From Rhodococcoides fascians NBRC 12155 = LMG 3623 (lineage in GTDB: Bacteria; Actinomycetota; Actinomycetes; Mycobacteriales; Mycobacteriaceae), in the NCBI RefSeq assembly GCF_001894785.1, contig NZ_BCWW01000002.1, forward strand, positions 186,001 through 250,000: 64,000 nucleotides of DNA, in the 5' to 3' direction. Shown piece by piece: positions 7,485-15,629 of this stretch. Within the stretch, counting starts at the first letter, position 1. Every line of letters begins with the position of its first letter. The notes beneath the pieces are model-generated. The model had not been told where the DNA came from, did no database searches, and saw only the letters and a list, made by a program, of their open reading frames with translations. The translations under genes and the position numbers were made by a program.

Positions 7485-8498
7485 CTACTTCTCCAGGTAG
7501 TACATGTAGTCGCCGACGTTCTCCGGAGTGACGATCTGGGTCGGTACCGGGATGTCAGCGAGTGCGGTCCGTCCGCAGCCGAGGTCGATGGCGGCATTCA
7601 TGGCCTCGTAGCCGAACTCGAAGGTGTTCTGCTGCACGACGCCTTTCAGCCACCCTGCGTTGAGAGCGGAGACGGCCTGATCGGACAGATCCCAGCCGAC
7701 GGCCTGAATTCGGTCCTGCGCGTTCTGACTGTTCACGGCGGCGACCAACCCGATCAGAGCAGGCTCCCCGGTGGCGTACACGTACTGCATGTCCGGGTTG
7801 CCGGTGAGCAGGTTCTCGGCTGCGGTCTGCGCGTTCTCCTGGATGTTGCGGCCGTCGACCACGGTGCCGACGGTCATCCCGGCCGCCGAGACGGTATCGG
7901 TGAAGCCCTTCTGACGTTCGAGCTGGATGGTGCTGTTGAGTGCGCCGACGATTCCTACGGTGCCGGTGTTGTTCGCCAACGCAGTGAGGGTGTCGCCGAT
8001 CTGAACGCCGCCTTCGGCGTTGGCGGTGCCGACCTGCGTGTCCACGGCAGGATCGTCGACGGTCGCGTCGACTGCGACGACCGGAATGCCCGCAGCATCG
8101 GCCTTGACGATCGAGGGCTTGATGCCGTCCGTGTCGATGGCATCGACGATGATCGCGTCGACGCCCGAGGCGATGAGATTGTCGAAAGCGTTGGCCTGGC
8201 TGACCGAGTCGTCGTTACCGCTGATGATCTGCAGCTCTACGCCGGTCTGGTCCGCGATCTTCTGGGCAGCATTGTTGATCTGATTGAAGAACAGCGCCTG
8301 GAGGTTGATGGTGACGAGGCCGACCTTGAGGGCACCGTTCTTACCGTCGCACGAATCGGCGACGCGGCTCGGATCCGGGATGCTCGACGCGGCTGCGTCG
8401 GTTCCGCCCGCGGTGTCGCTGCTGGATGCGGAGTCGCACGAGGTGAGGGTGAGCGCGAGTGCGGCACCGAGAACGAGGGGGAGTGCGCGTTTGATCAT
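7485..8498 (-). CDS. Periplasmic-type sugar-binding lipoprotein (RbsB-like)
   Basis: A 337-aa type I periplasmic-binding protein. The signal peptide MIKRALPLVLGAALALTLTS ends at a lipobox Cys (C21), so it is a membrane-anchored receptor outside the cell. LKVGLVTINLQALFFNQI and LIASGVDAIIVDAIDTDG are standard RbsB-fold strands. An AGGAG motif precedes the ATG at 8498, which overlaps the stop of the PfkB gene. It captures the operon's substrate; the sequence alone does not say which sugar or nucleoside. Confidence 0.92.
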   Translation of the reverse strand: MIKRALPLVLGAALALTLTSCDSASSSDTAGGTDAAASSIPDPSRVADSCDGKNGALKVGLVTINLQALFFNQINNAAQKIADQTGVELQIISGNDDSVSQANAFDNLIASGVDAIIVDAIDTDGIKPSIVKADAAGIPVVAVDATVDDPAVDTQVGTANAEGGVQIGDTLTALANNTGTVGIVGALNSTIQLERQKGFTDTVSAAGMTVGTVVDGRNIQENAQTAAENLLTGNPDMQYVYATGEPALIGLVAAVNSQNAQDRIQAVGWDLSDQAVSALNAGWLKGVVQQNTFEFGYEAMNAAIDLGCGRTALADIPVPTQIVTPENVGDYMYYLEK

Positions 8499-9391
8499 CG
8501 GGTCTCCTGAAGGTCGACAGTGGCGAGCGTGGTCGTGAAGTCGGTGAGTTCGGTCGGCGTGGGGCATCCGCGTGGTCCGGCTGTGGCGCAGGCGAGTGCT
8601 GCCGAGATTCCCGCCATTCGGGCTGCGTGGATCGGGGGTTCGCCCGCGTCGATGAAGGCGATGTAGGTGCCGCAGAAGCAGTCTCCGGCTCCGACGGCAT
8701 CTATGACGTCGACCGGTACTGCCGGTTCGGTGATGGTCTCACCCGAGGGTGTGACCAGGGTCCACCCGCGTTCGCCGTCGGTGACGACGAGGTGGGTGTC
8801 GTGCTCGGCGGTCAGTATCGGCCACCGTTCGGCTGGGATGCCGAAGCTGTTCTGCCACAGACTGCGTCCGACGATGACGTGGTCGGCAAGGGCGAATGCG
8901 TGCAGTGCGGCGTCGAGGTCGTCACAGCCGTCGAGGTCGATGGCGAGGCCTACGTTGTCGGGGAGTGTGGGTGGGAGCATCGATGCGCGGTAGCCGTCGA
9001 GGAACACGCGTCCGCCGTCGACAGAGAGCTTGTCGAGGACCGTGCGTAGTCTGCCTGCGTCGTTGGCGTCGTCTTGGCTGATGATCGATCGGTCCCCGCC
9101 GTCGGCGATGAGAACCACTGCGGTGGAGAGGAATGCGTCGCGCGGTGCCCAGCTGGTGTCGACTCCGTCGCGTTCGAGGGCCGCGAGGAATTCGGAGGAT
9201 CGGATGTCCGGGCCCACCGCGCCGGCGAACGCGACGCGGGCTCCCATGCGGGCTGCCGACACTGCGGCGTTGGCATTCATGCCGCCGTCGATCGACTCGA
9301 TCGTCGTGGCCTGCACCCTCTCTCCGAGGGTCGGAACATGCGGAACATGAACCGTCACATCGTTGTTGGCGTAGCCGAAAAATACGATCAT
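8495..9391 (-). CDS. PfkB-family carbohydrate kinase
   Basis: A 298-aa ribokinase-like kinase. It has the early glycine-rich sugar-binding segment ESIDGGMNANAAVSAARMG and the C-terminal anion-hole motif DAVGAGD (231-237), whose last Asp (D237) is the catalytic base. It transfers phosphate from ATP to a sugar or nucleoside hydroxyl in the cytoplasm. It sits three bases after the BtpA-like gene and overlaps the lipoprotein gene, so kinase and importer are co-made; it presumably phosphorylates the imported substrate. Confidence 0.9.
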   Translation of the reverse strand: MIVFFGYANNDVTVHVPHVPTLGERVQATTIESIDGGMNANAAVSAARMGARVAFAGAVGPDIRSSEFLAALERDGVDTSWAPRDAFLSTAVVLIADGGDRSIISQDDANDAGRLRTVLDKLSVDGGRVFLDGYRASMLPPTLPDNVGLAIDLDGCDDLDAALHAFALADHVIVGRSLWQNSFGIPAERWPILTAEHDTHLVVTDGERGWTLVTPSGETITEPAVPVDVIDAVGAGDCFCGTYIAFIDAGEPPIHAARMAGISAALACATAGPRGCPTPTELTDFTTTLATVDLQETR

Positions 9392-9394
9392 CGT

Positions 9395-10261
9395 CTACTT
9401 CCCGGCTGCGCGGGACACGTCGCGAACCTTCTCGCCGGAGACCCGGCCCCACCAGCGTGCGTTCTCCTTCACCGAAGAAGCGATGATGGCACCGTCGCAT
9501 TCGTTCATCAGGTCGGCGACGTTGGCCGCCGTGATTCCCGATCCGATGATGACGGGGAGGACCGTGTTGTTCTTGATGACCGACACCTCGTCGACCGAGG
9601 CGGCGTCACCGGTTCTCGAGCCGGTTGCGATGAGCACGTCTGCGTCGAAGAATTCTGCGTCCTCGGTCTGTTCGGCGATGGTGCGATCGGCAACGATGGC
9701 GTGGGCACCGTGCTTGACGTGCACGTCGGCGAAGATCTTGACCGGGTCGGCACCGATGCGATGGCGAAAGCGGGTGGTCTTGGCTGCCTGGCCTTCGATG
9801 AATCCCTCGTTGGCGATGTAGGCGTTTGCCCACTGGTTGACCCGCACGAAGCTCGCTCCGGCGGCCCACGCTGCGGCCACGCCGCATTCGCCCGCGTTGG
9901 ACAGGATTGATACTCCGACTCTGCTGCCGAACTCACCGACGACGGAGGCGGTGACGACGCCCATGCTGGCCGCTGTTTCGTATCCGTGCTCTCCGGGCTT
10001 GAGGAAGGGTATGTCCCAATGATTTTCGACGATGACGCCATCGAATCCGTTGTCGATGTACGCGTGCGCCTCCTCCACGGCGAAGCCTGCGATCTCGGAG
10101 ACGGGCTGGCCCTTGTAGTGCGGGCTGCCCGGCAGTGCGGGTAGGTGGATCGCGCCGATGAGTGCGGGTGCGGAGGTGAACATCTCGGCCAGCGCCGACG
10201 GCTTTGTCGGAAATACCCCCAGCGAAGCTGAGGGGTTCGGATCCGACGGGGACGTACTCAC
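9395..10261 (-). CDS. BtpA/SgcQ-family protein
   Basis: A 288-aa predicted TIM-barrel protein of the BtpA family (PF03437). Typical segments are ALIGAIHLPALPGSP, NGFDGVIVENHWDIPF, VRVNQWANA, KIFADVHVKH and VIIGSGITAANVADL. The founding BtpA affects photosystem I stability, while SgcQ lies in an E. coli sugar operon; no reaction is established to my knowledge. The GTG at 10261 follows AGGAG at suitable spacing; an in-frame start at 10327 would place the N-terminus across the LacI operator and promoter and is rejected. It is the first gene of the operon, so it probably acts on the substrate or its phosphate. Confidence 0.85.
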   Translation of the reverse strand: MSTSPSDPNPSASLGVFPTKPSALAEMFTSAPALIGAIHLPALPGSPHYKGQPVSEIAGFAVEEAHAYIDNGFDGVIVENHWDIPFLKPGEHGYETAASMGVVTASVVGEFGSRVGVSILSNAGECGVAAAWAAGASFVRVNQWANAYIANEGFIEGQAAKTTRFRHRIGADPVKIFADVHVKHGAHAIVADRTIAEQTEDAEFFDADVLIATGSRTGDAASVDEVSVIKNNTVLPVIIGSGITAANVADLMNECDGAIIASSVKENARWWGRVSGEKVRDVSRAAGK

Positions 10262-10299
10262 GTAAGGAGCTCCTCTGGTGTGGGCGTCGACCAAGGCGA

Positions 10300-10313
10300 T
10301 GTAATCGATTGCC
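10300..10313. promoter_or_regulatory. LacI-type operator O1, downstream of the operon promoter
   Basis: TGTAATCGATTGCC, with symmetric core AATCGATT, matches the second site at 10376 at 12 of 14 positions in the same orientation. It lies just past the expected transcription start of the minus-strand operon, a position suited to repression. Confidence 0.7.
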
Positions 10314-10325
10314 TCGTATGTATGC

Positions 10326-10356
10326 ACCGTAGGCGATCGGCACCGGGTCGTGTCAA
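10326..10356 (-). promoter_or_regulatory. Promoter of the BtpA-PfkB-ABC operon
   Basis: On the minus strand TTGACA (10356-10351) is a perfect -35 box, followed after 19 bases by TACGGT (10331-10326), which fits the actinobacterial TANNNT -10 pattern. It lies between the two LacI-type operators. Confidence 0.5.
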
Positions 10357-10375
10357 GGAATTCTTGAGTCGTTTA

Positions 10376-10389
10376 TGTAAACGATTACC
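10376..10389. promoter_or_regulatory. LacI-type operator O2, upstream, near lacI-type gene promoter
   Basis: TGTAAACGATTACC, an imperfect palindrome with GTAA/TTAC ends, centred 76 bases from the first site. LacI-family operators commonly have a central CG and this length. A pair on both sides of the promoter would allow looping and autoregulation. Confidence 0.65.
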
Positions 10390-10463
10390 TCTACTGTGTA
10401 AACAGCATCGCAAGCGACCGTGCGGTTCGCTAGCCTCGGTTCACACGCGAGAGTAGGAGTTGG

Positions 10464-11489
10464 ATGCGCAAAGCAACCATTCGTGACGTCGCGGAGCGCG
10501 CGGGCGTCTCGACAGCCACGGTGTCTCGGGCGCTCTCGGGGTCACGTCCGGTGTCGGACGACGTTGCCGCGAGTATTCGGCAGGCGGCGGCCGATCTCGG
10601 CTATTCGGGCAACATCATCGCCAGTTCGCTGCGCCGCAACCGCACGGACACGGTTGGGATGGTGGTGCCCAGTATTGCCAACCCGTTCTTCACCTCGCTC
10701 GTCGTCAACGTCGAACATGTTCTCTCGCAGCGTGGACTGCAGTTGTTCCTGTGCGATTCGCGATCGGATCCGGAAGTCGAGGCGCAACGGCTGCGTAGTC
10801 TGGTCTCGCGTCAGGTCGACGGCATCATCATCAGCCCGTGCCATGGAGAACGTTCTGCCGAGGCGGTTCGTGCGTCGGCCCGTGCGATCCCCGTGGTCCA
10901 GCTCGACCGCTTCGCTCTCGATACTCATACCGATTGGGTCGGCGTCGATGATGATGCCGCTCAGGGCCTGATCATGGATCACCTTGCTGCACAGGGTGTT
11001 CGGAGTGCCGCGTTCATCAGTTCCGAGCTGACCAATTCGTCGACGGAGTTGCGGCGGGCCGGCTTCTTCCGCCATGCCGAGCGCGTGGGGATTCGGACGC
11101 GGGACGAGTGGACGTTGTTGGGTGATTATTCGATCGACTGGGGGCGTGAGTCGTCGCGCTCGATCCTCGCTTCTCCCACGCGGCCCGATGCGGTGGTGGG
11201 TGCGGACGACCTGATCGCCCTCGGGGTGCTGCAGAGCTGCCAGGCTCTGGGATTGTCGGTCCCGGGCGATGTGATGGTCACCGGGTTCGACGACATTCCG
11301 TTCTCTGCATTGAGCAATCCGCCGCTGACCACCATCCGGCAACCGCAGGAACGAATCGCTGAAGAGGCCACTCGCCTACTGGATCAGGCCATGAACAGCG
11401 ATCACACCGGCACTGCGCACATCGCGTTGCAGCCGGAGTTGGTGGTCCGTCAGTCGACGGTCGGCCACGCACGCGTCGCCGCGGTGTAG
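10464..11489 (+). CDS. LacI-family transcriptional regulator
   Basis: A 341-aa repressor with the LacI N-terminal HTH (IRDVAERAGVSTATVSRALSG), the hinge helix region NIIASSLRRNRTDTVG, and a ribose-binding-like sensor domain (VVPSIANPFFTSLV ... VTGFDDIPFSALSNPPLTTI). The ATG follows AGGAG. It is transcribed away from the eight-gene sugar operon and lies next to two near-identical operators, so it is the likely local repressor, released by the imported sugar or its phosphate. Its 3' end overlaps the convergent M20 peptidase gene by 40 bases. Confidence 0.93.
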   Translation: MRKATIRDVAERAGVSTATVSRALSGSRPVSDDVAASIRQAAADLGYSGNIIASSLRRNRTDTVGMVVPSIANPFFTSLVVNVEHVLSQRGLQLFLCDSRSDPEVEAQRLRSLVSRQVDGIIISPCHGERSAEAVRASARAIPVVQLDRFALDTHTDWVGVDDDAAQGLIMDHLAAQGVRSAAFISSELTNSSTELRRAGFFRHAERVGIRTRDEWTLLGDYSIDWGRESSRSILASPTRPDAVVGADDLIALGVLQSCQALGLSVPGDVMVTGFDDIPFSALSNPPLTTIRQPQERIAEEATRLLDQAMNSDHTGTAHIALQPELVVRQSTVGHARVAAV

Positions 11490-12532
11490 GCCACGATCGC
11501 CGCATCGAGTTCGTCGAGCGTGACGGTTTCGTCGGCGGCGTGCATCAGTGCCGGCGTCCCCGGCCCCCACACGACAATAGGGGCACCGGGGGCAGCGGAT
11601 CCGATGATGGACGCGTCGGTGAAGTACGTGACCGGTTCTGTAGCAACGGTATGCGGAAGGCCATCCACCCATCGGTCGCCTTGGGGTGTGCGAACTCCGG
11701 GCAGATCGATGCGAGCGTCGGCGTGATCGACCTCGGGTTGATCGCGCCACCAGGACAGCAGTGCCGAACCGTCCCCGACGGTGCGATGGTCGACGACGAC
11801 GTGTGCGGTGTCAGGAACGATGTTGGGTGCCGAGCCGCCGTCGATCAATCCCACGTTGAACGTTTCGGCGCCCAGGAACTGATCCGTAGACAGCGGGAGC
11901 TCGGTGCGGGCTCGTGCCAACACGTCGACCAGTTTCATGATTGCACTCTCACCCCGATGCGGAGTACTTCCATGTGCTGCAATGCCTTTGGTGGTCACAT
12001 CGACCCACAACGCACCTCGATGCCCCAGATGGACGCGATTTCCCGTTGCCTCGGGAACCACGACCGCTCCTACGGCGCACTCGGCGACGGCGTGGCGAGC
12101 GGCACGCGCACCGAGTGACCCGATCTCTTCGTCGCTGGTGAGCAACAGGGCGGCAGGAACCCCGTTGTCGAAGGCGTCCATCACCGCAGCGGTGGCGGCA
12201 ACAAGCCCGGCCTTCATGTCCGAGGTGCCGCGGCCACGGAGAACACCGTGTTCGATATCTGCAGCGAAGGGATCGAACTGCCAATTCGACAGATCACCCG
12301 CCGGCACGGTGTCCACGTGGCACGCGAACATCAACCGCGTCGACGTCGGCGGGGAGGGATTGGTGATCAACAGCCATGGGTGGGGACCATCCGGATCGCC
12401 GTCGATGGCAAGGTCACCGACGCGGGCCCTGAGCACGGACACGATTTCGTCCATCGACGAGCGCTGGGGGCGGGGATCACCCGACACAGTGGGCTGGGTG
12501 ACCAGTTCGGTGAGAAGTCCGACGGAATCCAT
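11450..12532 (-). CDS. M20-family metallopeptidase/deacylase (ArgE/DapE-like)
   Basis: A 360-aa di-zinc hydrolase. Metal ligands can be read in FACHVDTVP (His), GTSDMKAG (Asp), TSDEEIGS (the Glu pair: base and ligand), VVPEATG (Glu) and the C-terminal LMHAADE (His). A lid domain (GIAAHGSTPHRGESAI) separates the halves. Family members remove N-acyl or succinyl groups from amino acids or cleave dipeptides in the cytoplasm; 360 aa fits DapE or ArgE. A dapE role cannot be decided without context, as no lysine-pathway gene is near. The start at 12532 precedes the family A repeat. Confidence 0.87.
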   Translation of the reverse strand: MDSVGLLTELVTQPTVSGDPRPQRSSMDEIVSVLRARVGDLAIDGDPDGPHPWLLITNPSPPTSTRLMFACHVDTVPAGDLSNWQFDPFAADIEHGVLRGRGTSDMKAGLVAATAAVMDAFDNGVPAALLLTSDEEIGSLGARAARHAVAECAVGAVVVPEATGNRVHLGHRGALWVDVTTKGIAAHGSTPHRGESAIMKLVDVLARARTELPLSTDQFLGAETFNVGLIDGGSAPNIVPDTAHVVVDHRTVGDGSALLSWWRDQPEVDHADARIDLPGVRTPQGDRWVDGLPHTVATEPVTYFTDASIIGSAAPGAPIVVWGPGTPALMHAADETVTLDELDAAIVAYTAATRAWPTVD

Positions 12533-12551
12533 GACTCCAGTATGCCCGTGG

Positions 12552-12615
12552 TGCCTGCGGCAGTGGTGCGGCAGAGCGCCGCAGAGGGCACATAACCGCA
12601 CCACTGCCGCAGGCA
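12552..12615. repeat. Intergenic inverted repeat, family A copy 3 (longest arms)
   Basis: Perfect 20-bp arms: TGCCTGCGGCAGTGGTGCGG at 12552-12571 pairs with its reverse complement at 12596-12615. The 24-base loop ends GGGCACATAA and is 20/24 identical to the loop at 3206. It lies between two minus-strand genes. Conservation of both arms and loop is more than a terminator needs. Confidence 0.88.
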
Positions 12616-12616
12616 T

Positions 12617-13450
12617 CTATGAGGCGTTGGCGATGATTGCCTGCGCGGCTTCGGTCGGTGCCTGAGTCGGGATCCAATGTGTCACTCCGGCAAGCACAGT
12701 CAGGGTGTAGCGGGCATCGACGTACTGTTGTGCGCGTTCGATGGCCGAGCGGCCGATGAAGGTGTCGCCGTCACTCCACACCATCGATGTCGGGACTGTG
12801 ATGCGCAGACGGCCGATACCAGGGTTGGAGAACGGCAGTCCGCGATACCAAGTGACAGCGAAGGGAAGTGCGCCGTAGTCGACGACGTCCCTGCGCGTGC
12901 GCTCCAGGTCGTCCGCATTCATACCGCTTTTCTCATACCACTTTTCGGCCCTCTGGCCAGGCCGTGTCATCCATTTCTCGGGGAGCACCGGCAGTTGGAA
13001 GAATGCGAAGTACCAGGAGTGCAGAATTTGTCGTGAGGTGAGCAGAGCCGTCATGAACGACCCGGGATGCGGGACGGAGAATGCCGTCAGCGACGACACC
13101 AGATCGGGGCGTCGGCCTGCGGTGACCCACGCGATCATCGCTCCCCAGTCGTGGCCGACCACATGCACCGGGGCACCGATTTCGTCGATGAGGGCCACGA
13201 CGTCGTTGACGAGCGCACCGACGCGATAGTCGCGTCGGCGTTTGGGTCGGGCACCCGGCGAGTACCCGCGTTGATCGGGCGCGATTGTTCGGAACCCCGC
13301 CTCGTTCAGCTCGTTCATCACGGCGGACCACGACGCGGCACGTTCGGGAAAGCCGTGCAGCAGCAACACAATCGGTCCGTCCAGAGGTCCCTGGTCGAGG
13401 ACGTCGAACTCGAGTCCGTCATGGGTGTAGCGTGCGATCCTCCCGCTCAC
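12617..13450 (-). CDS. Alpha/beta hydrolase, epoxide hydrolase-like
   Basis: A 277-aa alpha/beta-hydrolase. The oxyanion HGFPE, the DQRGYSPG strand and the nucleophile elbow GHDWGAM (Asp, not Ser) mark the epoxide hydrolase or dehalogenase branch; the acid and base are in VWSDGDTF and GVTHWIP. The lid stretch PEKWMTRPG and later tyrosines fit an epoxide hydrolase. It should convert an epoxide to a vicinal diol in the cytoplasm. The GTG at 13450 has AAAGGA upstream; an in-frame start at 13495 would overlap the lipase gene. It ends two bases from the family A repeat. Confidence 0.87.
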   Translation of the reverse strand: MSGRIARYTHDGLEFDVLDQGPLDGPIVLLLHGFPERAASWSAVMNELNEAGFRTIAPDQRGYSPGARPKRRRDYRVGALVNDVVALIDEIGAPVHVVGHDWGAMIAWVTAGRRPDLVSSLTAFSVPHPGSFMTALLTSRQILHSWYFAFFQLPVLPEKWMTRPGQRAEKWYEKSGMNADDLERTRRDVVDYGALPFAVTWYRGLPFSNPGIGRLRITVPTSMVWSDGDTFIGRSAIERAQQYVDARYTLTVLAGVTHWIPTQAPTEAAQAIIANAS

Positions 13451-13469
13451 CGAAGAATCCTTTCGTTGG

Positions 13470-14687
13470 TCAGCACGTGCTGGGAACCGATGCACCGGCG
13501 AATTCGGCGGCGAGGAATTGCATGGCCGAGTCGTCGCTCACGTTGTGTCCCTGCTCTGTTTGTTCCTGAGCGACGACCCGATCGCCGAGCGCACACGCTG
13601 CGCGGACGGCGTCGGCCGTCCACTGCGGTAGCACGATGTCGTCGCGCGCACCGTAGGCGACGAACATCGGCACGGTGGTTCGTACCTGAGGGAGGGTGTA
13701 GCGGCCGATCAGATCGAACAGCTTCTGTTCTGCCTCGGGGGATCTCGGCGCGAACTCCGTCGGTGCCATCTCGCTGACAGCGCGCTCCTTGGTTGCGGTG
13801 TTCGTGCCCTGGCACGCGAGTAGTAGTTCTGTGTTGGTCTGAGCGACCGTGCCGCTGTAGTCCCGAGGGTCGAGGGTGGGATCGACCTGTTGCGCCCCGT
13901 AGAGCAGGTACGGCAGCAGCCCTTTCTGCGGTGTGGTCAGGGTGCCGTCCCTGGCGGCACGCGCAAGCGGTGCCAGATCCGTGGGCGGGGACAGTGAGAC
14001 CGAGGCGATCAGTTCCAGCCCTTGCCCATAGCTGGAGTTCAATTCGTTTGCGGCCCAGGCTGCTTGCCCGCCCTGCGACAGTCCGACGGCTGCCCACCGA
14101 GCAGAGGTCTCGGGCAGGGCGTTGTGGACGGCGCGAGCCGCGTCGATCATGTTGTGGCCCGCAGTGCGCGGCTCCAGGTACGGGTGGGTGCCGTCTCCGC
14201 TGCCGAGTCCTTGATAGTCGGGTAGCACCGTGACGTAGCCGAGTTCGGTGAAAGCCTCGACCGTGGAGTCCAATCCGAGTAGGTCGGGGTACAGGGAGGG
14301 CCCGCAGTCGGCTTGTACGCCGGTGGTGCCGTGGCCGTAGACGACGATCGGCCATCCACCTGCCGGAGGTGTACCGGGCGGAACAGCGGCGACGCCGGAG
14401 ACCGCCGTCGCAGAATCATCGACACCGGATGTCGATTCGTACACGAAGCGATAGACGGTCGCACCTGTCGCAGTGAGCCTGGCCGACCGGGACCCGAAAT
14501 CCTCCGATTCGAGCAGCGTCCCCGCAGTGCCCGTCAGCTCGTACTGCGACTGTGCTGCAGACGTACTTGCGGGCGCGGGCGAGTCGGGTCCAGCGGGCGA
14601 CGAACTGCATCCGACGGCCGTCAGCAGCGTGAGCCCGCACGCAATTGCGAAGACTCGGCGAGACGGCAGGGCAATGGATGCGGGCAT
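13470..14687 (-). CDS. Secretory lipase-family lipoprotein
   Basis: A 405-aa exported alpha/beta hydrolase of the LIP family (PF03583), related to fungal secretory lipases and common in mycolic-acid bacteria. The signal peptide ends at a lipobox (LTAVGCSSS, Cys 27), so it is lipid-anchored at the cell surface. The nucleophile elbow is GLSQGGQA, the acid lies in YGARDDIV and the His in EQGHNVSDD. It presumably cleaves acylglycerols or other esters. It lies 19 bases upstream of the epoxide-hydrolase-like gene and may share its transcript. Two unanchored relatives occur at 36070 and 59445. Confidence 0.88.
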   Translation of the reverse strand: MPASIALPSRRVFAIACGLTLLTAVGCSSSPAGPDSPAPASTSAAQSQYELTGTAGTLLESEDFGSRSARLTATGATVYRFVYESTSGVDDSATAVSGVAAVPPGTPPAGGWPIVVYGHGTTGVQADCGPSLYPDLLGLDSTVEAFTELGYVTVLPDYQGLGSGDGTHPYLEPRTAGHNMIDAARAVHNALPETSARWAAVGLSQGGQAAWAANELNSSYGQGLELIASVSLSPPTDLAPLARAARDGTLTTPQKGLLPYLLYGAQQVDPTLDPRDYSGTVAQTNTELLLACQGTNTATKERAVSEMAPTEFAPRSPEAEQKLFDLIGRYTLPQVRTTVPMFVAYGARDDIVLPQWTADAVRAACALGDRVVAQEQTEQGHNVSDDSAMQFLAAEFAGASVPSTC

Positions 14688-14696
14688 ATCGCGTGT

Positions 14697-15569
14697 CTAC
14701 CAGAACGCAGCCAACAACTCGTCGGTCGCCTGCAGCGGCGCATACCCGTCGGGAATGGCGCGACGGCATCCGTCGAGTTCGATGGTGAAATTGCGAATGT
14801 TCGACGGCCATCCAGCAGCATATGTCGTCACCGCCGTCCGCGTCGCAGACATCGTGCAGGGTCCGGCGGGTGCCAAGTCCTCGATCGATATCCCGATCTC
14901 GCCGGTGACTCCGGTGAATTCGGTGCCGGAGAACAAGCAGTACGTGTAGCCGATGGTCAGACCCGCTGCGCGCTCACTGCCGAGGAGAACCTCGGAGTAG
15001 TGAGGGGAGCAGCTCGAGACTCGTTGCCGGTCGTAGCTGATCACCGATACGTCGTGTTCGAATTCGGTAACCATATCGAGTGCCCGAATTTCGGCGATGG
15101 CGCTGTAATTCAGCAGCCCGCATTCCCCAGTAGGGAGAGTCGGTTCCATTGCGCGCCCTCGGTTGTCGACGAGCCATATCTGCGGCGGCTCGACGACGCT
15201 GTATGTCGGGCAATAGCCGCGGATCAGCGTGCTTTCGGACGGCGCGTTGAGTAGGCGGATCACCTCGGTGAGGTCACCTTCGTATCTGTGCTCGCGGTAG
15301 GGCACGGTGTCGGGGGCGACCCCCTCGTCGATTTGGTCGCAGACGATCGCCGCGACTGGAACGAAATCGTCCGGCACCGTCCCAGGTGTGGGCCGAGGGA
15401 ATCTCGGCCGCGGCTCGTCTATCTGGGGCCCTCGGTCGCACCGAAATGCCTCTGCAGATCCGATTTCGGCGACGACCCGGTGGGGACTCAGCGACGCCGG
15501 CGACGCACAGGTGACCGCGGTGATGGCGACGAGCATCAGTCCCACCGTCCATCGCCATGTCATCAGCAC
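14697..15569 (-). CDS. Secreted protein of unknown function
   Basis: A 290-aa protein with an N-terminal hydrophobic segment (WTVGLMLVAITAVTCASP) that looks like a lipoprotein or secretion signal. The mature part is polar with eight to ten cysteines, several paired in short range, which suggests disulfides outside the cell. I recognise no domain. An in-frame ATG two codons later (15563) is equally possible. It ends nine bases before the lipase lipoprotein gene and is probably cotranscribed with it. Confidence 0.7.
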   Translation of the reverse strand: MLMTWRWTVGLMLVAITAVTCASPASLSPHRVVAEIGSAEAFRCDRGPQIDEPRPRFPRPTPGTVPDDFVPVAAIVCDQIDEGVAPDTVPYREHRYEGDLTEVIRLLNAPSESTLIRGYCPTYSVVEPPQIWLVDNRGRAMEPTLPTGECGLLNYSAIAEIRALDMVTEFEHDVSVISYDRQRVSSCSPHYSEVLLGSERAAGLTIGYTYCLFSGTEFTGVTGEIGISIEDLAPAGPCTMSATRTAVTTYAAGWPSNIRNFTIELDGCRRAIPDGYAPLQATDELLAAFW

Positions 15570-15629
15570 AACGTAGCGGCATTGCAGTTCAGGGTTTGTC
15601 GCTTCTGTTTTTCGGGGACTATCGCAGCC

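Noticed and set aside
10262-10327. Longer N-terminus for the BtpA-like protein
   Set aside because: It would overlap the operator and promoter; the GTG at 10261 has a good ribosome binding site.
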